Positions 54,261-62,953 of a DNA stretch of 64,000 bases are shown here, piece by piece. The notes below the pieces were generated by a model. The model ran no database searches, was not told the origin of the DNA, and worked only from the letters and a program-made list of their open reading frames with translations. Every line of letters starts with the position of its first letter. Position 1 is the stretch's first letter. The translations under genes and the position numbers were made by a program. Source of the DNA: Paenibacillus sp. FSL W8-0186 (GTDB lineage: Bacteria; Bacillota; Bacilli; Paenibacillales; Paenibacillaceae); the NCBI RefSeq assembly GCF_037969765.1, contig NZ_CP150207.1:2652001-2716000 (forward strand). The letters are read 5' to 3'.

Positions 54261-55838
54261 ATGAAAAGAATGAAACTGTCGCTGCGGTATTTGATTGTTT
54301 GTGTGGCTCTATTATCTTTCAGTTTAACGCTGATAAGCAGCTTGCTGAGCGGATACGACACCAACAAGCAGACGCTGATTGCCAACACGCTGGAGACGAA
54401 CCGGATGTATGCGGAGAAGCTGGCGCAGGCGACGGATGGCTTCCTTTATACGACATTGCAGACTTTGAGCGTTAGCGCGGCGGAAATCGCGACAATCATG
54501 GATGACGAGGCGGCTCTTCTGAAGGAAGCGGATCGTTTGAAAATGCAAACGAATACTTTCAATTCCGTGGCGATTACTGATCCCAGCGGAAAAGTATTGG
54601 CTACATCTCCGCAATCGCTTGATCTTAAAGGTAGAATATTGACTTCACCTGAGAGCAAGGAAGCGCTGGAAGAGAGAAGGCCGCTCATTTCGAAACCCTA
54701 CACGGGGATTACGGGACGACTGATTATTTTTATCTCATATCCAATTTTCGATGAGCAGTATAATTATTTGGGTCTGGTTGGCGGGACGCTTTATTTGAAG
54801 GAAATGAACATTCTCAATGAAATTCTGGGAGAACATTTCTACAAAGACGGCTCGTATGTTTACGTAGTAGATCAGGACGGACGTATCATATATCATCAGG
54901 ATCAAAGCCGCGTTAATGAAGTCGTGGACGAGAATCCGGTCGTTCGGAAGCTGATGAATGGAGAGCGGGGGGCCGAGCGGGTCATTAACACGAAGAAGAA
55001 GGACATGCTGGCAGGATACAGTTATATTCCTACGGCCGACTGGGGCGTGGTATCGCAGCGGGATACGGAGGTAACACTGGCTCCTGCGAAGGAAATGCTG
55101 AAGAAGATGATCGTTACCTCCTTTCCGTTCTTGTTCGTATCGCTCATATTCATCATCTGGCTGTCCAATAAAATAGCGCAGCCACTGCATAAGCTGGCTT
55201 ATTATACAGAGAATAGCACGGAGAAAAACCAGGAGAAGCATATCGCGAAAATTCCTGCTTGGTACTATGAGGTCATTCAGTTAAAGAAGGCGCTTGTTCA
55301 CAGCCTCGCGATTCTTCATAATCGCATCAATTATTCCACTCATCAATCGAGGACTGATTCACTGACCAGATTGGCGAATCGCCGCGGAATGGAGGAGCAT
55401 ATGAAGAAGTGGCTGGAGGAAGAGAAGCCATTCTCGCTGATCCTGCTCGATATCGATCATTTCAAACGGGTAAACGATACTTACGGTCATGCGGCTGGAG
55501 ACCATGTACTGCAATTTCTGGCCATGCAAATGACGGAAACGGCAGGGTCGAATCATATATGCTGCCGCTATGGCGGAGAAGAGTTCGTCATCCTGCTGCC
55601 AGACACGGCCCAGCAGGATGCAGTAAAAGTGGCGGAGAGACTGAGATCGAAGATGGAAAGAACGGTGAGTCCATGCGGAGACATCGTAACGGTCTCCGCG
55701 GGAGTGGCTGCATATCCCGAGCATGCTTCCGATCTCGATGGTCTTGTGGCCAAGGCGGATGCTTCCCTGTATGAAGCGAAGAAACGCGGACGAAATCAGA
55801 TCGTCGCTTTCGAACCACACGATGTCATACAGGCTTAG
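54261..55838 (+). CDS. Membrane diguanylate cyclase with Cache-type sensor domain
   Basis: A 525-residue protein. The first membrane segment is residues 8-27, an extracellular double-Cache-like sensor region spans about 30-280 (FNSVAITDPSGKVLATSP, YVYVVDQDGRIIYHQD), and a second membrane segment lies at about 285-305. The GGDEF domain is residues 365-520. The active-site motif is intact (GGEEF, residues 438-442), with DIDHFKRVNDTYGHAAGD before it, so cyclic-di-GMP synthesis is expected. No RxxD inhibitory site was noted. The ligand is unknown. It is a single gene. Confidence 0.9.
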   Translation: MKRMKLSLRYLIVCVALLSFSLTLISSLLSGYDTNKQTLIANTLETNRMYAEKLAQATDGFLYTTLQTLSVSAAEIATIMDDEAALLKEADRLKMQTNTFNSVAITDPSGKVLATSPQSLDLKGRILTSPESKEALEERRPLISKPYTGITGRLIIFISYPIFDEQYNYLGLVGGTLYLKEMNILNEILGEHFYKDGSYVYVVDQDGRIIYHQDQSRVNEVVDENPVVRKLMNGERGAERVINTKKKDMLAGYSYIPTADWGVVSQRDTEVTLAPAKEMLKKMIVTSFPFLFVSLIFIIWLSNKIAQPLHKLAYYTENSTEKNQEKHIAKIPAWYYEVIQLKKALVHSLAILHNRINYSTHQSRTDSLTRLANRRGMEEHMKKWLEEEKPFSLILLDIDHFKRVNDTYGHAAGDHVLQFLAMQMTETAGSNHICCRYGGEEFVILLPDTAQQDAVKVAERLRSKMERTVSPCGDIVTVSAGVAAYPEHASDLDGLVAKADASLYEAKKRGRNQIVAFEPHDVIQA

Positions 55839-55899
55839 CATCTATACATTGAACCATTTTTGATCTATGGTATCAGCCGCTTAAATATTACGCCGACAG

Positions 55900-55924
55900 C
55901 CGACCAGGATGACTGGTCGGTTTA
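55900..55924 (+). terminator. Terminator after the diguanylate cyclase gene
   Basis: Stem CCGACCAG/CTGGTCGG with a 5-base loop, then TTTATT. Confidence 0.8.
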
Positions 55925-55967
55925 TTGCAAAGATGCAATAATCATCACAGTAAAGGAGGCGTGAAGG

Positions 55968-56879
55968 ATGACCCTTCAGCAGTTGAAATACGTGATAGAG
56001 GTGGCTACCCGCGGGTCGATGAACGAAGCCGCGAAGCGCTTGTTCATTTCGCAGCCCAGCCTGTCCAATGCGATCAAAGATTTGGAGGAGGAGCTGCAGA
56101 TTACGATTTTTGAACGGACGAATAAGGGCATTGTACTCACGAAGGACGGTGCGGAATTCCTGAGCTATGCCCGTCAGGTCGTCGAGCAAGCGGCGCTGCT
56201 GGAGAGCCGCTATTTGAATGTGAAGCCGGCTCCCCAGCATTTCTCCGTATCAGCTCAGCATTATGCTTTTGCGGTCAGTGCTTTTGTGGAACTCGTGAAT
56301 CAATATGGACATGACGAGTACGAGCTGGCGCTGCGAGAGACGAAGACCTACGAAGTGATCGAGGATGTCAAGCATATGTACAGCGAAATCGGCATCCTGT
56401 ATCTGAATGAATTCAATGCCAAGGTCATAAACAGGCTGCTGGACGATGCCGGGCTGCAATTTACCAGCTTGTTTGTGGCGCGGCCGCATATTTTTATTAG
56501 CGCCAGGAACCCTCTTGCGAAACAGCCCATTGTCACTATTGATCAGCTCGACGATTATCCGTTCCTCTGCTTCGACCAGGGCGAATTCAACTCGTTTCAT
56601 TTCTCGGAGGAAATTCTAAGCACGCTGTCCCATAAGAAGCTGATCCGGGTCAACGACAGAGCGACGCTGTTTAATTTGCTGATCGGCCTTAACGGTTATA
56701 CGATTTCCACGGGGGTGCTGAGCGCCGATTTGAATGGACGCGACATCATTCCGGTGCCCCTGGAATGTGACGAGTCGATCAATGTGGGCTGGATTTCGCA
56801 TCGGAACATGCCGTTGTCGAAGCTGGGTACAGCCTATGTAGAGGCGCTCAAGGAATCTGTAGCCAAGGATTACGGTTGA
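55968..56879 (+). CDS. LysR-family regulator
   Basis: A 303-residue LysR protein. Helix-turn-helix is at residues 2-62 (LKYVIEVATRGSMNEAAKRLFISQPSLSNAIKDLEEEL). The effector domain carries VARPHIFISARNPLAKQPIVTIDQL. It stands alone, transcribed toward the Fur-controlled binding protein but with its own region of 195 bases between them. Its target and ligand are unknown. The start follows AAAGGAGGCG. Confidence 0.88.
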   Translation: MTLQQLKYVIEVATRGSMNEAAKRLFISQPSLSNAIKDLEEELQITIFERTNKGIVLTKDGAEFLSYARQVVEQAALLESRYLNVKPAPQHFSVSAQHYAFAVSAFVELVNQYGHDEYELALRETKTYEVIEDVKHMYSEIGILYLNEFNAKVINRLLDDAGLQFTSLFVARPHIFISARNPLAKQPIVTIDQLDDYPFLCFDQGEFNSFHFSEEILSTLSHKKLIRVNDRATLFNLLIGLNGYTISTGVLSADLNGRDIIPVPLECDESINVGWISHRNMPLSKLGTAYVEALKESVAKDYG

Positions 56880-56992
56880 TAGTCTTAAGTTATAGGTTAG
56901 TCATAGTTATTGGAGTACGCTATAACAGTTGTTACATAGTACCTTATCGACAGAACGGTTTGTTGTGGTCGTTCTCATCTGGAGAATTTTGA

Positions 56993-57049
56993 TTGTATCT
57001 TCTGCCAATTCAGGTTATAATATTTTCGTTGAAAATAATTATCATTATC
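56993..57049 (+). promoter_or_regulatory. Promoter and Fur box of the first siderophore-binding protein gene
   Basis: TTGTAT (56993-56998), 17-base spacer and TATAAT (57016-57021). The Fur box TGAAAATAATTATCA (57030-57044) matches the 7-1-7 consensus TGATAATNATTATCA except at one base, and ATTATC follows, matching the 19-base form at 16 of 19 positions (57031-57049). Iron-dependent repression is expected. Confidence 0.85.
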
Positions 57050-57074
57050 AGTCATACAGTGAGGAGATTCAGGA

Positions 57075-58070
57075 ATGAACAGAAACAGAAAACCTAAATA
57101 TGCTGCAGCAGCAGGAATATTAAGCTTGGTTCTGCTGTTGAGCGCCTGTTCCGGCGGGTCTGCCCCGGCTAGTACGAACGGCAACGCAAGCCCGGCTTCC
57201 GGCGGAAATCAAGTCGAAGAATCTCAGCCGGCAGAGCGTGTGCTTACGGATTCACTAGGCCATGAAATGAAGGTACCGGCGAATCCCGAACGGATCATCG
57301 CTTCTTATTTGGAGGACCATCTCGTAGCCCTAGGCGTCAAACCAGTCGCGCAATGGTCTGTAGCAGACGGCAAGACGGTACAGAATTATTTGCAATATGA
57401 ATTGAAGGATGTACCGACGATTCCGTCCGAGCTTCCTTATGAAACGGTAATGAGCTTCCAGCCGGACTTGATCCTTATGGACAGTGCCGACATGGCAGCT
57501 GGAGATAAATATGAACAATATTCAAAAATAGCTCCTACATATTCCGTAGGTACAGAGCAGAACAATGACTGGCGGGAAGAGCTGCTTACCGTCGGAGACG
57601 TTCTAAACAAGGCCGAGGAAGCCAAGAAGGCTCTCGCGGATTACGACGCGAAGGCGAATGAGGCCAATGAGAAGCTGCAAGCCGCCATCGGCGAGAAATC
57701 TGCTGCAGTCCTGTGGCCTCTAGGCAAGAGCACTTACATCGTTCATGAGAAGCTCTCTAGCGGAGATGTTCTCTATCGGGATCTCGGGATGAAGGTGCCG
57801 TCCGTCGTGCAGGAAATATCCGCTTCAGCCACGGCGAACTGGAATCAGATCTCGGCGGAGAAGCTGGCTGAGCTGGATGCAGACTACATTTTCATAGTCA
57901 GCTCCGCTGTACCGATGGAAGAACTGCTCACCGATCCGATCTGGGCCGGACTACCGGCGGTGAAGCACGGCCAGATATATGAATTTGATAATGAATCGAG
58001 CTGGCTCTATACGGGTGTGATTGCCAACGGAAAAATCATCGATGATGTATTAAATAGCATTTTGAAGTAG
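57075..58070 (+). CDS. Iron-siderophore ABC transporter binding lipoprotein
   Basis: A 331-residue lipoprotein with lipobox LLSAC (Cys25). The periplasmic-binding-protein-like domain of the FeuA/FhuD type follows (TDSLGHEMKVPANPERIIASYLEDHLVALGVKPVA, FQPDLILMDSADMA, LDADYIFIVSS). It captures a ferric siderophore outside the cell; no permease gene follows directly. It has a terminator after it and its own Fur box. The true siderophore is not predictable. Confidence 0.9.
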   Translation: MNRNRKPKYAAAAGILSLVLLLSACSGGSAPASTNGNASPASGGNQVEESQPAERVLTDSLGHEMKVPANPERIIASYLEDHLVALGVKPVAQWSVADGKTVQNYLQYELKDVPTIPSELPYETVMSFQPDLILMDSADMAAGDKYEQYSKIAPTYSVGTEQNNDWREELLTVGDVLNKAEEAKKALADYDAKANEANEKLQAAIGEKSAAVLWPLGKSTYIVHEKLSSGDVLYRDLGMKVPSVVQEISASATANWNQISAEKLAELDADYIFIVSSAVPMEELLTDPIWAGLPAVKHGQIYEFDNESSWLYTGVIANGKIIDDVLNSILK

Positions 58071-58149
58071 AAAAAGGGAGGCACACGAATAGCTGCTGTC
58101 CCAAAGTAGTTTTTTCAAAGCGGGAACGGATGAATTCATTTTTACGAAC

Positions 58150-58206
58150 AAAAGCGCCAGTTCTTGGGCTATCAGCCCCGGAAATGGCGCTTTTTGCTTC
58201 ATGGCG
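58150..58206 (+). terminator. Terminator after the first siderophore-binding protein
   Basis: Stem AAAAGCGCCA/TGGCGCTTTT with a 35-base loop, then a T tail. The small inner pairing GGGCT/AGCCC adds stability. Confidence 0.8.
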
Positions 58207-58305
58207 GCTCATCTTAAGCATATTTCATACTCACCGCTTTGGCTCTTTCCATTTAAATGGATTTATAGTTATTAGTTTCTGCGGTCTAGAAGGAAATGTG
58301 AATAT

Positions 58306-58436
58306 AAATGGATTTCATGTCGTTAAAAGGGGGAAAATTGCCAATCATGGAATGGACTCTGATTATAGCTGCATAAAATCCATCTAATCCCCTTAAGCAT
58401 TCGTTTTTGAGGATATTAGATACATGAAATCCATTT
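58306..58436. repeat. 131-bp nested inverted-repeat element
   Basis: Perfect 15-base terminal inverted repeats AAATGGATTTCATGT (58306-58320) and its complement (58422-58436). Inside are nested pairs TTAAAAGGGG/CCCCTTAA (58323-58332, 58389-58396) and ATGGA/TCCAT (58352-58356, 58379-58383). It could be a small non-coding mobile element (MITE-like) or a structured RNA. No clear target-site duplication and no coding sequence were recognised. Confidence 0.5.
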
Positions 58437-58455
58437 ACTTTACGGCCTATACGAT

Positions 58456-58494
58456 CTGTATGAAGACTGTACGAAAACTGTACGACCACCTGTA
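58456..58494 (+). repeat. Four helically phased CTGTA repeats
   Basis: CTGTA occurs at 58456, 58467, 58478 and 58490, at 11-, 11- and 12-base spacing, mostly as CTGTACGA. One face of the DNA helix would carry all four. Purpose unknown; a protein binding site is possible. It lies downstream of the inverted-repeat element, 250 bases before the second binding-protein gene. Confidence 0.4.
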
Positions 58495-58544
58495 CTACGA
58501 CAGGTTGGTATATCCAACAGCTTATATAAACAGAGCTAAAGAAT

Positions 58545-58589
58545 AGGAGCTGCAGCCATCTAAATCACTATTGAGATAGCTCCTTTTTT
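58545..58589 (+). terminator. Terminator-like hairpin without an assigned gene
   Basis: Stem AGGAGCT (58545-58551)/AGCTCCT (58578-58584) with a 26-base loop, followed by TTTTT. Together with the terminator at 58150 it bounds a stretch of about 340 bases without a recognised gene. Confidence 0.6.
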
Positions 58590-58668
58590 GCTTATCTTGG
58601 CGGACCCAAATGGATATCGTCCAAACACCTTCTGGATTTAGTCTATGTTCCGTTAGAAATCGGCAGCC

Positions 58669-58696
58669 TATAATTTGTAATTGAGAATGATTATCG
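58669..58696 (+). promoter_or_regulatory. -10 box and Fur box of the second siderophore-binding protein gene
   Basis: TATAAT at 58669-58674. The Fur box TGAGAATGATTATCG (58682-58696) matches the 7-1-7 consensus at 12 of 14 defined positions. A longer dyad TTGAGAAT/ATTCTCAA (58681-58688 and 58711-58718) surrounds it. Confidence 0.72.
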
Positions 58697-58748
58697 ATGA
58701 AAAAGATATGATTCTCAAGGATGATCGAAGATGAGGGGAGAGCAAGAC

Positions 58749-59774
58749 ATGTTAAAGAAATCAACGTTACTAGTTATAGCGTTGGGGGTGATGCTTGGTC
58801 TATCCGCGTGTGGAGCCAAGGAAGAGGCCCAGCCGGCTAACGCAGGTACAACCCATCAGCAAACGGAGAATTCCGCTTCTTCTGCCGGCAATTCCGCAAA
58901 CAAGGACGGACATGCATCGGCTGAGACAAGAACGATCAAATATTTGGGGCAGGAATACACGGTGCCGGCCGAGGTCGAGAAAATCGTCATTACCGGTTCG
59001 GTAGAGTCAATGGAGGATGCTCTCGTACTCAACGTTAAACCGGCGGGCGCGATGACGATGGGAGGTTCTTTCGAGCCGTTATTTGCGAAAATAACTGCAG
59101 AAGCAGTCGCGATTGGGGAGAAGACGCAGCCGAACGTCGAAACGATTCTAAAGCTGGCGCCGGACGTTATTTTGGCCAGTACGAAGTTTCCCGCTGAGAC
59201 GCTGGAGAAGCTGGACAAGGTGGGCCTGACGATTCCTGTCTCTCATATTTCTACGGACTGGGAAGCAAATTTGAAGCTGCTTGCTGAACTTGCAGGCGAG
59301 GAAGAGCAAGCGGATCAATTGCTTGCATCGTACAAGCAAGAGGCCGCTGAATTGAGGGAGACAATCGAACCAGCCCTTAAGGGTAAAAGTGTGTTGATGA
59401 TCCGGCTGCGTGCCGGCAGTATGATGATCTATCCGGAGGATGTCTTCTTTAATCCATCGCTTTACGGAGATCTGGGGGCGGATGTACCAGAGGAAGTAAA
59501 GCAGGCGAAGGCGCAGCAAATGATCTCACTGGAGAAGCTGTCTGAAATGAATCCGGATTACCTGTTCGTCCAATTCTCAGAGGCTGAGAACAAGGACACG
59601 CCAAAAACGCTGGAAGAACTGCAGAGCAACCCGATCTGGAGCAGCATCAATGCGGTGAAAAACGGTAATCTGTTCGTGAACATCGTTGATCCGAGCGCTC
59701 AAGGCGGTACGGCTTACAGCAAAATTGCGTTTCTGGAAGCCATCAAGAACAGCAAATTAGCTGAAGCGAAGTGA
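58749..59774 (+). CDS. Iron-siderophore ABC transporter binding lipoprotein
   Basis: A 341-residue lipoprotein with lipobox GLSAC. The ligand-binding domain shows IKYLGQEYTVPAEVEKIVITGSVESMEDALVLNVKPAGAM split by the FeuA-type pattern, LAPDVILASTKFP and MNPDYLFVQFSEAE. ATG 58749 has GGGGAGAG upstream and starts directly at the signal peptide; the frame is open slightly further. Its stop overlaps the GTG start of the permease gene, so it is the binding protein of that transporter. Confidence 0.9.
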   Translation: MLKKSTLLVIALGVMLGLSACGAKEEAQPANAGTTHQQTENSASSAGNSANKDGHASAETRTIKYLGQEYTVPAEVEKIVITGSVESMEDALVLNVKPAGAMTMGGSFEPLFAKITAEAVAIGEKTQPNVETILKLAPDVILASTKFPAETLEKLDKVGLTIPVSHISTDWEANLKLLAELAGEEEQADQLLASYKQEAAELRETIEPALKGKSVLMIRLRAGSMMIYPEDVFFNPSLYGDLGADVPEEVKQAKAQQMISLEKLSEMNPDYLFVQFSEAENKDTPKTLEELQSNPIWSSINAVKNGNLFVNIVDPSAQGGTAYSKIAFLEAIKNSKLAEAK

Positions 59775-60780
59775 CGGAGACGGGTATGCGGGCAAGGCAT
59801 TCTGCAGCTGTCCTGATCTTAGGGAGCTCTCCGTTTCTAATCGTGTTTACGATTGTGATATCCGTGATATATGGTGCAAAGAACATCGATATAGGCACGA
59901 TTCGAGAAGCGCTGTTTCATTTCGATGCAGGTAATGTGAATCATCAAATCATCATCCATTCCCGATTGCCTAGAGCTGTTGGGGCACTGCTCATTGGAGC
60001 TTTTCTCGCCATATCCGGGGCATTAATGCAGGGGATGACAAGAAATTATCTATTATGGGCGTCTCGGACGGTTCGGCATTTGCCATCACGCTCTGCATGG
60101 TATTTATGCCGGATTCTAACTCGATGGAAATGATCCTGTATTCCTTCATGGGCTCGGCGCTCAGCATCGTGATCGTCTTTGGGCTTGCCTCGCTGCTCCC
60201 CGGCGGATTGTCGCCGGTACACATGGCGATTCTGGGTACGATTATCGGCACGTTTCTGAGCAGCTTATCCGCGGCGATGGCAGCTTATTTTCAAATTTCA
60301 CAGAATATCAGCTTCTGGTACAATGCTCGGCTGCATCAATTGAACCCGGAGCTGATCAAACTGGCGATACCGTTTGCCGTCATAGGCATTGTGCTGGCCA
60401 TTTGGCTGTCCAAGTCCATCACCGTACTGAGCCTCGGTGAAGAAATTGCCCTTAGTCTCGGACAAAAAACGAAGCTGATTAAATTCGCGACCATGCTAAC
60501 CGTCGTCATTCTAACGGGAATCTCAGTAGCTCTAGCGGGCAAAATCGGATTCGTCGGTTTGATTGTGCCTCATATCGTCCGTTTTCTGACCGGTGTAAAT
60601 TACAGGTGGATTATTCCCTGCTCCGGCATCGTTGGAGCGCTGTTTCTGGCACTTTGCGACGTAGTTAGCCGTTTTTTGAATTATCCCTATGAAATGCCGA
60701 TTGGCGTAGTTACGTCCCTGCTTGGTGTTCCTTTTTTTCTTTATTTAATTCGATCCAAGGGGGATGGTAAGCGTGTATAG
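59771..60780 (+). pseudogene. FecCD-family siderophore permease, frameshifted
   Basis: The first frame (59771-60133) encodes the N-terminal third up to AISGALMQGMTRNYL and then runs into unrelated residues. From 60055 the next frame continues with MGVSDGSAFAITLCMVFMP to the normal C terminus (LLGVPFFLYLIRSKG). Family members normally have an LASPSIMG-like segment at the junction, so about 13 bases seem to be deleted near 60048. The second frame has no ribosome binding site. The product is probably non-functional. Confidence 0.8.
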
Positions 60781-61807
60781 ATCAAGGAATCTACGTTTTG
60801 CCGGGGTGTTTATGATTGGACTTGCCCTGGTTCTCGCGGCGGCGTATATCAGCCTGACGAACGGCACCTTCGATATCGGAATCCGGGATGTCGTCCAGAC
60901 GCTGCTGCGCATTCACCCCCAGCCGGAGCACGATTTGGTTATTTTCGAGTTTCGGCTGCCGCGGATCGTCATTGCACTGCTTGTCGGGGCTGGGCTAGGG
61001 TTGGCTGGAGCCGTCATTCAGAGTATTACCCGCAATGGATTGGCCGATCCCGGCATTTTGGGGATTAATTCGGGCGCAGGGGCGGCCATGGTTATTTTCC
61101 TCTTTTTCTATCAAGGACAAATTCGGGGAGACGGGTGGCTGTCTATTCTGGCGATGCCGCTTTTTGGCTTGGCAGGCGGGCTGATCGCTGCGATGCTGAT
61201 TTACATGTTCTCTTGGAAAAATGGCCGGCTGGAGCCGCAGCGGCTGCTGCTTACCGGCATTGCGATCGGCTCGGGCTTAAGCGCCATTTCTCTGTACCTG
61301 ACTTTGAAAATGAACCCTGGCGATTTTGAAATGGCCGCGGTATGGAATATGGGCAGCATTTATAACGCCAGCTGGAAATATATCATTTCCATGCTTCCCT
61401 GGCTCCTGCTTCTAGCACCGCTCATTGTGTGGAAGTCGTACATGCTCGATTTGTTCCAGCTGGATGAAGACAGCGTGATTAGCGTGGGGATTGCCTCGGA
61501 AAAAGAAAAAGCCTTGCTCTTGCTGTGCAGCATCGGCATTGTCAGCGCCTGCGTGTCCGTCTCGGGCGGGATCGGCTTTGTCGGTTTGATGGCCCCGCAT
61601 ATTGCAAGGGCCCTTGTTGGCCAGACGCACCGGCACATGCTGCCGGTTTGCGGTATAGTGGGGGCGCTGATGGTCATGCTGGCCGATTATATCGGCAGGA
61701 CGGCGTTCGCTCCGTCGGAACTGCCGGTAGGCGTTGTTATAGCCTTACTTGGCGTGCCTTATTTCATCTTTCTGCTCTACAGAGCCAAAGGCCGGGGCAT
61801 TGCCTGA
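60764..61807 (+). CDS. FecCD-family siderophore ABC permease
   Basis: A 347-residue permease with about nine to ten membrane segments. RLPRIVIALLVGAGLGLAGAVIQSITRNGLADPGILGINSGAGAA and GFVGLMAPHIARALVGQTHRHMLPVCG are family signatures. It is intact and overlaps the end of the frameshifted partner by 17 bases. The ATPase is missing from the window, as in Bacillus systems that share the YusV ATPase. Confidence 0.92.
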   Translation: MVSVYRSRNLRFAGVFMIGLALVLAAAYISLTNGTFDIGIRDVVQTLLRIHPQPEHDLVIFEFRLPRIVIALLVGAGLGLAGAVIQSITRNGLADPGILGINSGAGAAMVIFLFFYQGQIRGDGWLSILAMPLFGLAGGLIAAMLIYMFSWKNGRLEPQRLLLTGIAIGSGLSAISLYLTLKMNPGDFEMAAVWNMGSIYNASWKYIISMLPWLLLLAPLIVWKSYMLDLFQLDEDSVISVGIASEKEKALLLLCSIGIVSACVSVSGGIGFVGLMAPHIARALVGQTHRHMLPVCGIVGALMVMLADYIGRTAFAPSELPVGVVIALLGVPYFIFLLYRAKGRGIA

Positions 61808-61870
61808 ATGCGACTCTGCCGCAGCAGCTAACGAGTTGCTCTAGATCAATGAAGAAGGAGAGTGGTTTCG

Positions 61871-62734
61871 TTGAAAAATATTAATCAGTCATTTACGCTG
61901 CCGAATACGGAGTATTGGGATATGCGCTCAACGGCAGCGAACCGCGATTATCGCATTTTTGCCTTTAAGCCGGAGGAAGCGCCGCCTTCAGGCGGCTACC
62001 CGGTCATCTATTTGCTAGACGGAAATGCGCTATTTGCTACTATGGTGGATGCTGTCCGTGCACAATCCCGTGTACAGAAGAAAACCGGTGTGTCTCCCGC
62101 CGTTGTGATCGGCATCGGCTATCCGGGCGATGCGCTATTTGATCCTGCGCGCTACTATGATTACACGATGCCGACGCAGCCTGATCAGATCATTCCCGGA
62201 CCGGAGGGCAAGCCTTGGCCCGAGCTGGGCGGCGTCAGTGAGTTCATTGATTTCATCGAGCAGGATCTGAAGCCGGAGGTGGAACGCCAATTTCCCATTG
62301 ATGGCGGCAGGCAGGCCGTACTGGGGCATTCCCTTGGCGGCTTATTCGTGCTGCAGGCTCTGTTCGATCAACCGCATTTATTTCAGAACTATATTGCTGG
62401 CAGTCCCTCAATTCATTGGAACAAATCCTATATGGCTGAAGCGGAGCAGAGATTTGTATCCCGTATGGGGCAGGGAGCTGGGCAGGCGGATAGCTCAAGC
62501 AGGCCCCAAAAGCTGAGCTTGCTGATTACAGCAGGGGAGCTGGAGCAGTCACATCCCAGCCGAATGGTCGAGAACGCGAGCGGGCTCGCTGACCGACTGG
62601 CGAAGCTGGCTGAGCAGGGATCTGAGCTGCGCGTGGAATATTGCGAGTTTGCCGGGGAGAGCCACATCTCGGTGCTGCCCGCCTTGATCAGCCGTGCGGT
62701 TCGCTTTGCACTCGTTCAAGCAGCAAACGGCTAG
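61871..62734 (+). CDS. Siderophore esterase-like alpha/beta hydrolase (BesA/IroE type)
   Basis: A 287-residue hydrolase. The nucleophile serine is in GHSLGGLFVLQAL, with VIYLLDGNALFATMVDAVRAQ and GIGYPGDALFDPARYYDYT typical of esterases that cut trilactone siderophores (bacillibactin, enterobactin) after uptake. The catalytic histidine is in ESHISVLPAL. TTG 61871 has AAGGAG 10 bases upstream; the GTG at 61862 is too close to that site. It follows the permease genes and thus probably frees iron from the imported siderophore (inference). Confidence 0.85.
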   Translation: MKNINQSFTLPNTEYWDMRSTAANRDYRIFAFKPEEAPPSGGYPVIYLLDGNALFATMVDAVRAQSRVQKKTGVSPAVVIGIGYPGDALFDPARYYDYTMPTQPDQIIPGPEGKPWPELGGVSEFIDFIEQDLKPEVERQFPIDGGRQAVLGHSLGGLFVLQALFDQPHLFQNYIAGSPSIHWNKSYMAEAEQRFVSRMGQGAGQADSSSRPQKLSLLITAGELEQSHPSRMVENASGLADRLAKLAEQGSELRVEYCEFAGESHISVLPALISRAVRFALVQAANG

Positions 62735-62811
62735 CTGCGGCAAGCTAACGTGTGAAAGCAGCTTCTATGAGAATCGTTCAGTTTGTACAAATACGATTTC
62801 GCAAATGTGTA

Positions 62812-62840
62812 TTGTAGCTTCGAGCAACGTGGGTTACAAT
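62812..62840 (+). promoter_or_regulatory. Promoter of the ABC exporter gene
   Basis: TTGTAG (62812-62817), 17-base spacer and TACAAT (62835-62840), 113 bases before the start codon. No Fur box was found here. Confidence 0.6.
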
Positions 62841-62852
62841 GGCATTAATATT

Positions 62853-62890
62853 TGGCCGTCACCTCCAGGTTTGAAGGAGAGGGGCGGCCA
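62853..62890 (+). other. Leader hairpin of the ABC exporter mRNA
   Basis: TGGCCG and CGGCCA at the ends, with CCTCC and GGAG pairs inside, within the predicted 5' leader. No T-run follows, so it is not a normal terminator. Confidence 0.4.
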
Positions 62891-62953
62891 TTCCGGAATC
62901 TCCAGCCTAGCTGCTGTGAAAAAAATAAAATAGAGAGGGGCTGGAATGAGCCA

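Noticed and set aside
58130..58387. 85-codon plus-strand frame and a 67-codon minus-strand frame in the gap between the two siderophore-binding protein genes
   Set aside because: The first runs through a terminator and both run through the inverted-repeat element. The shared residues NGFHV come from the two repeat arms, and neither frame has a ribosome binding site.
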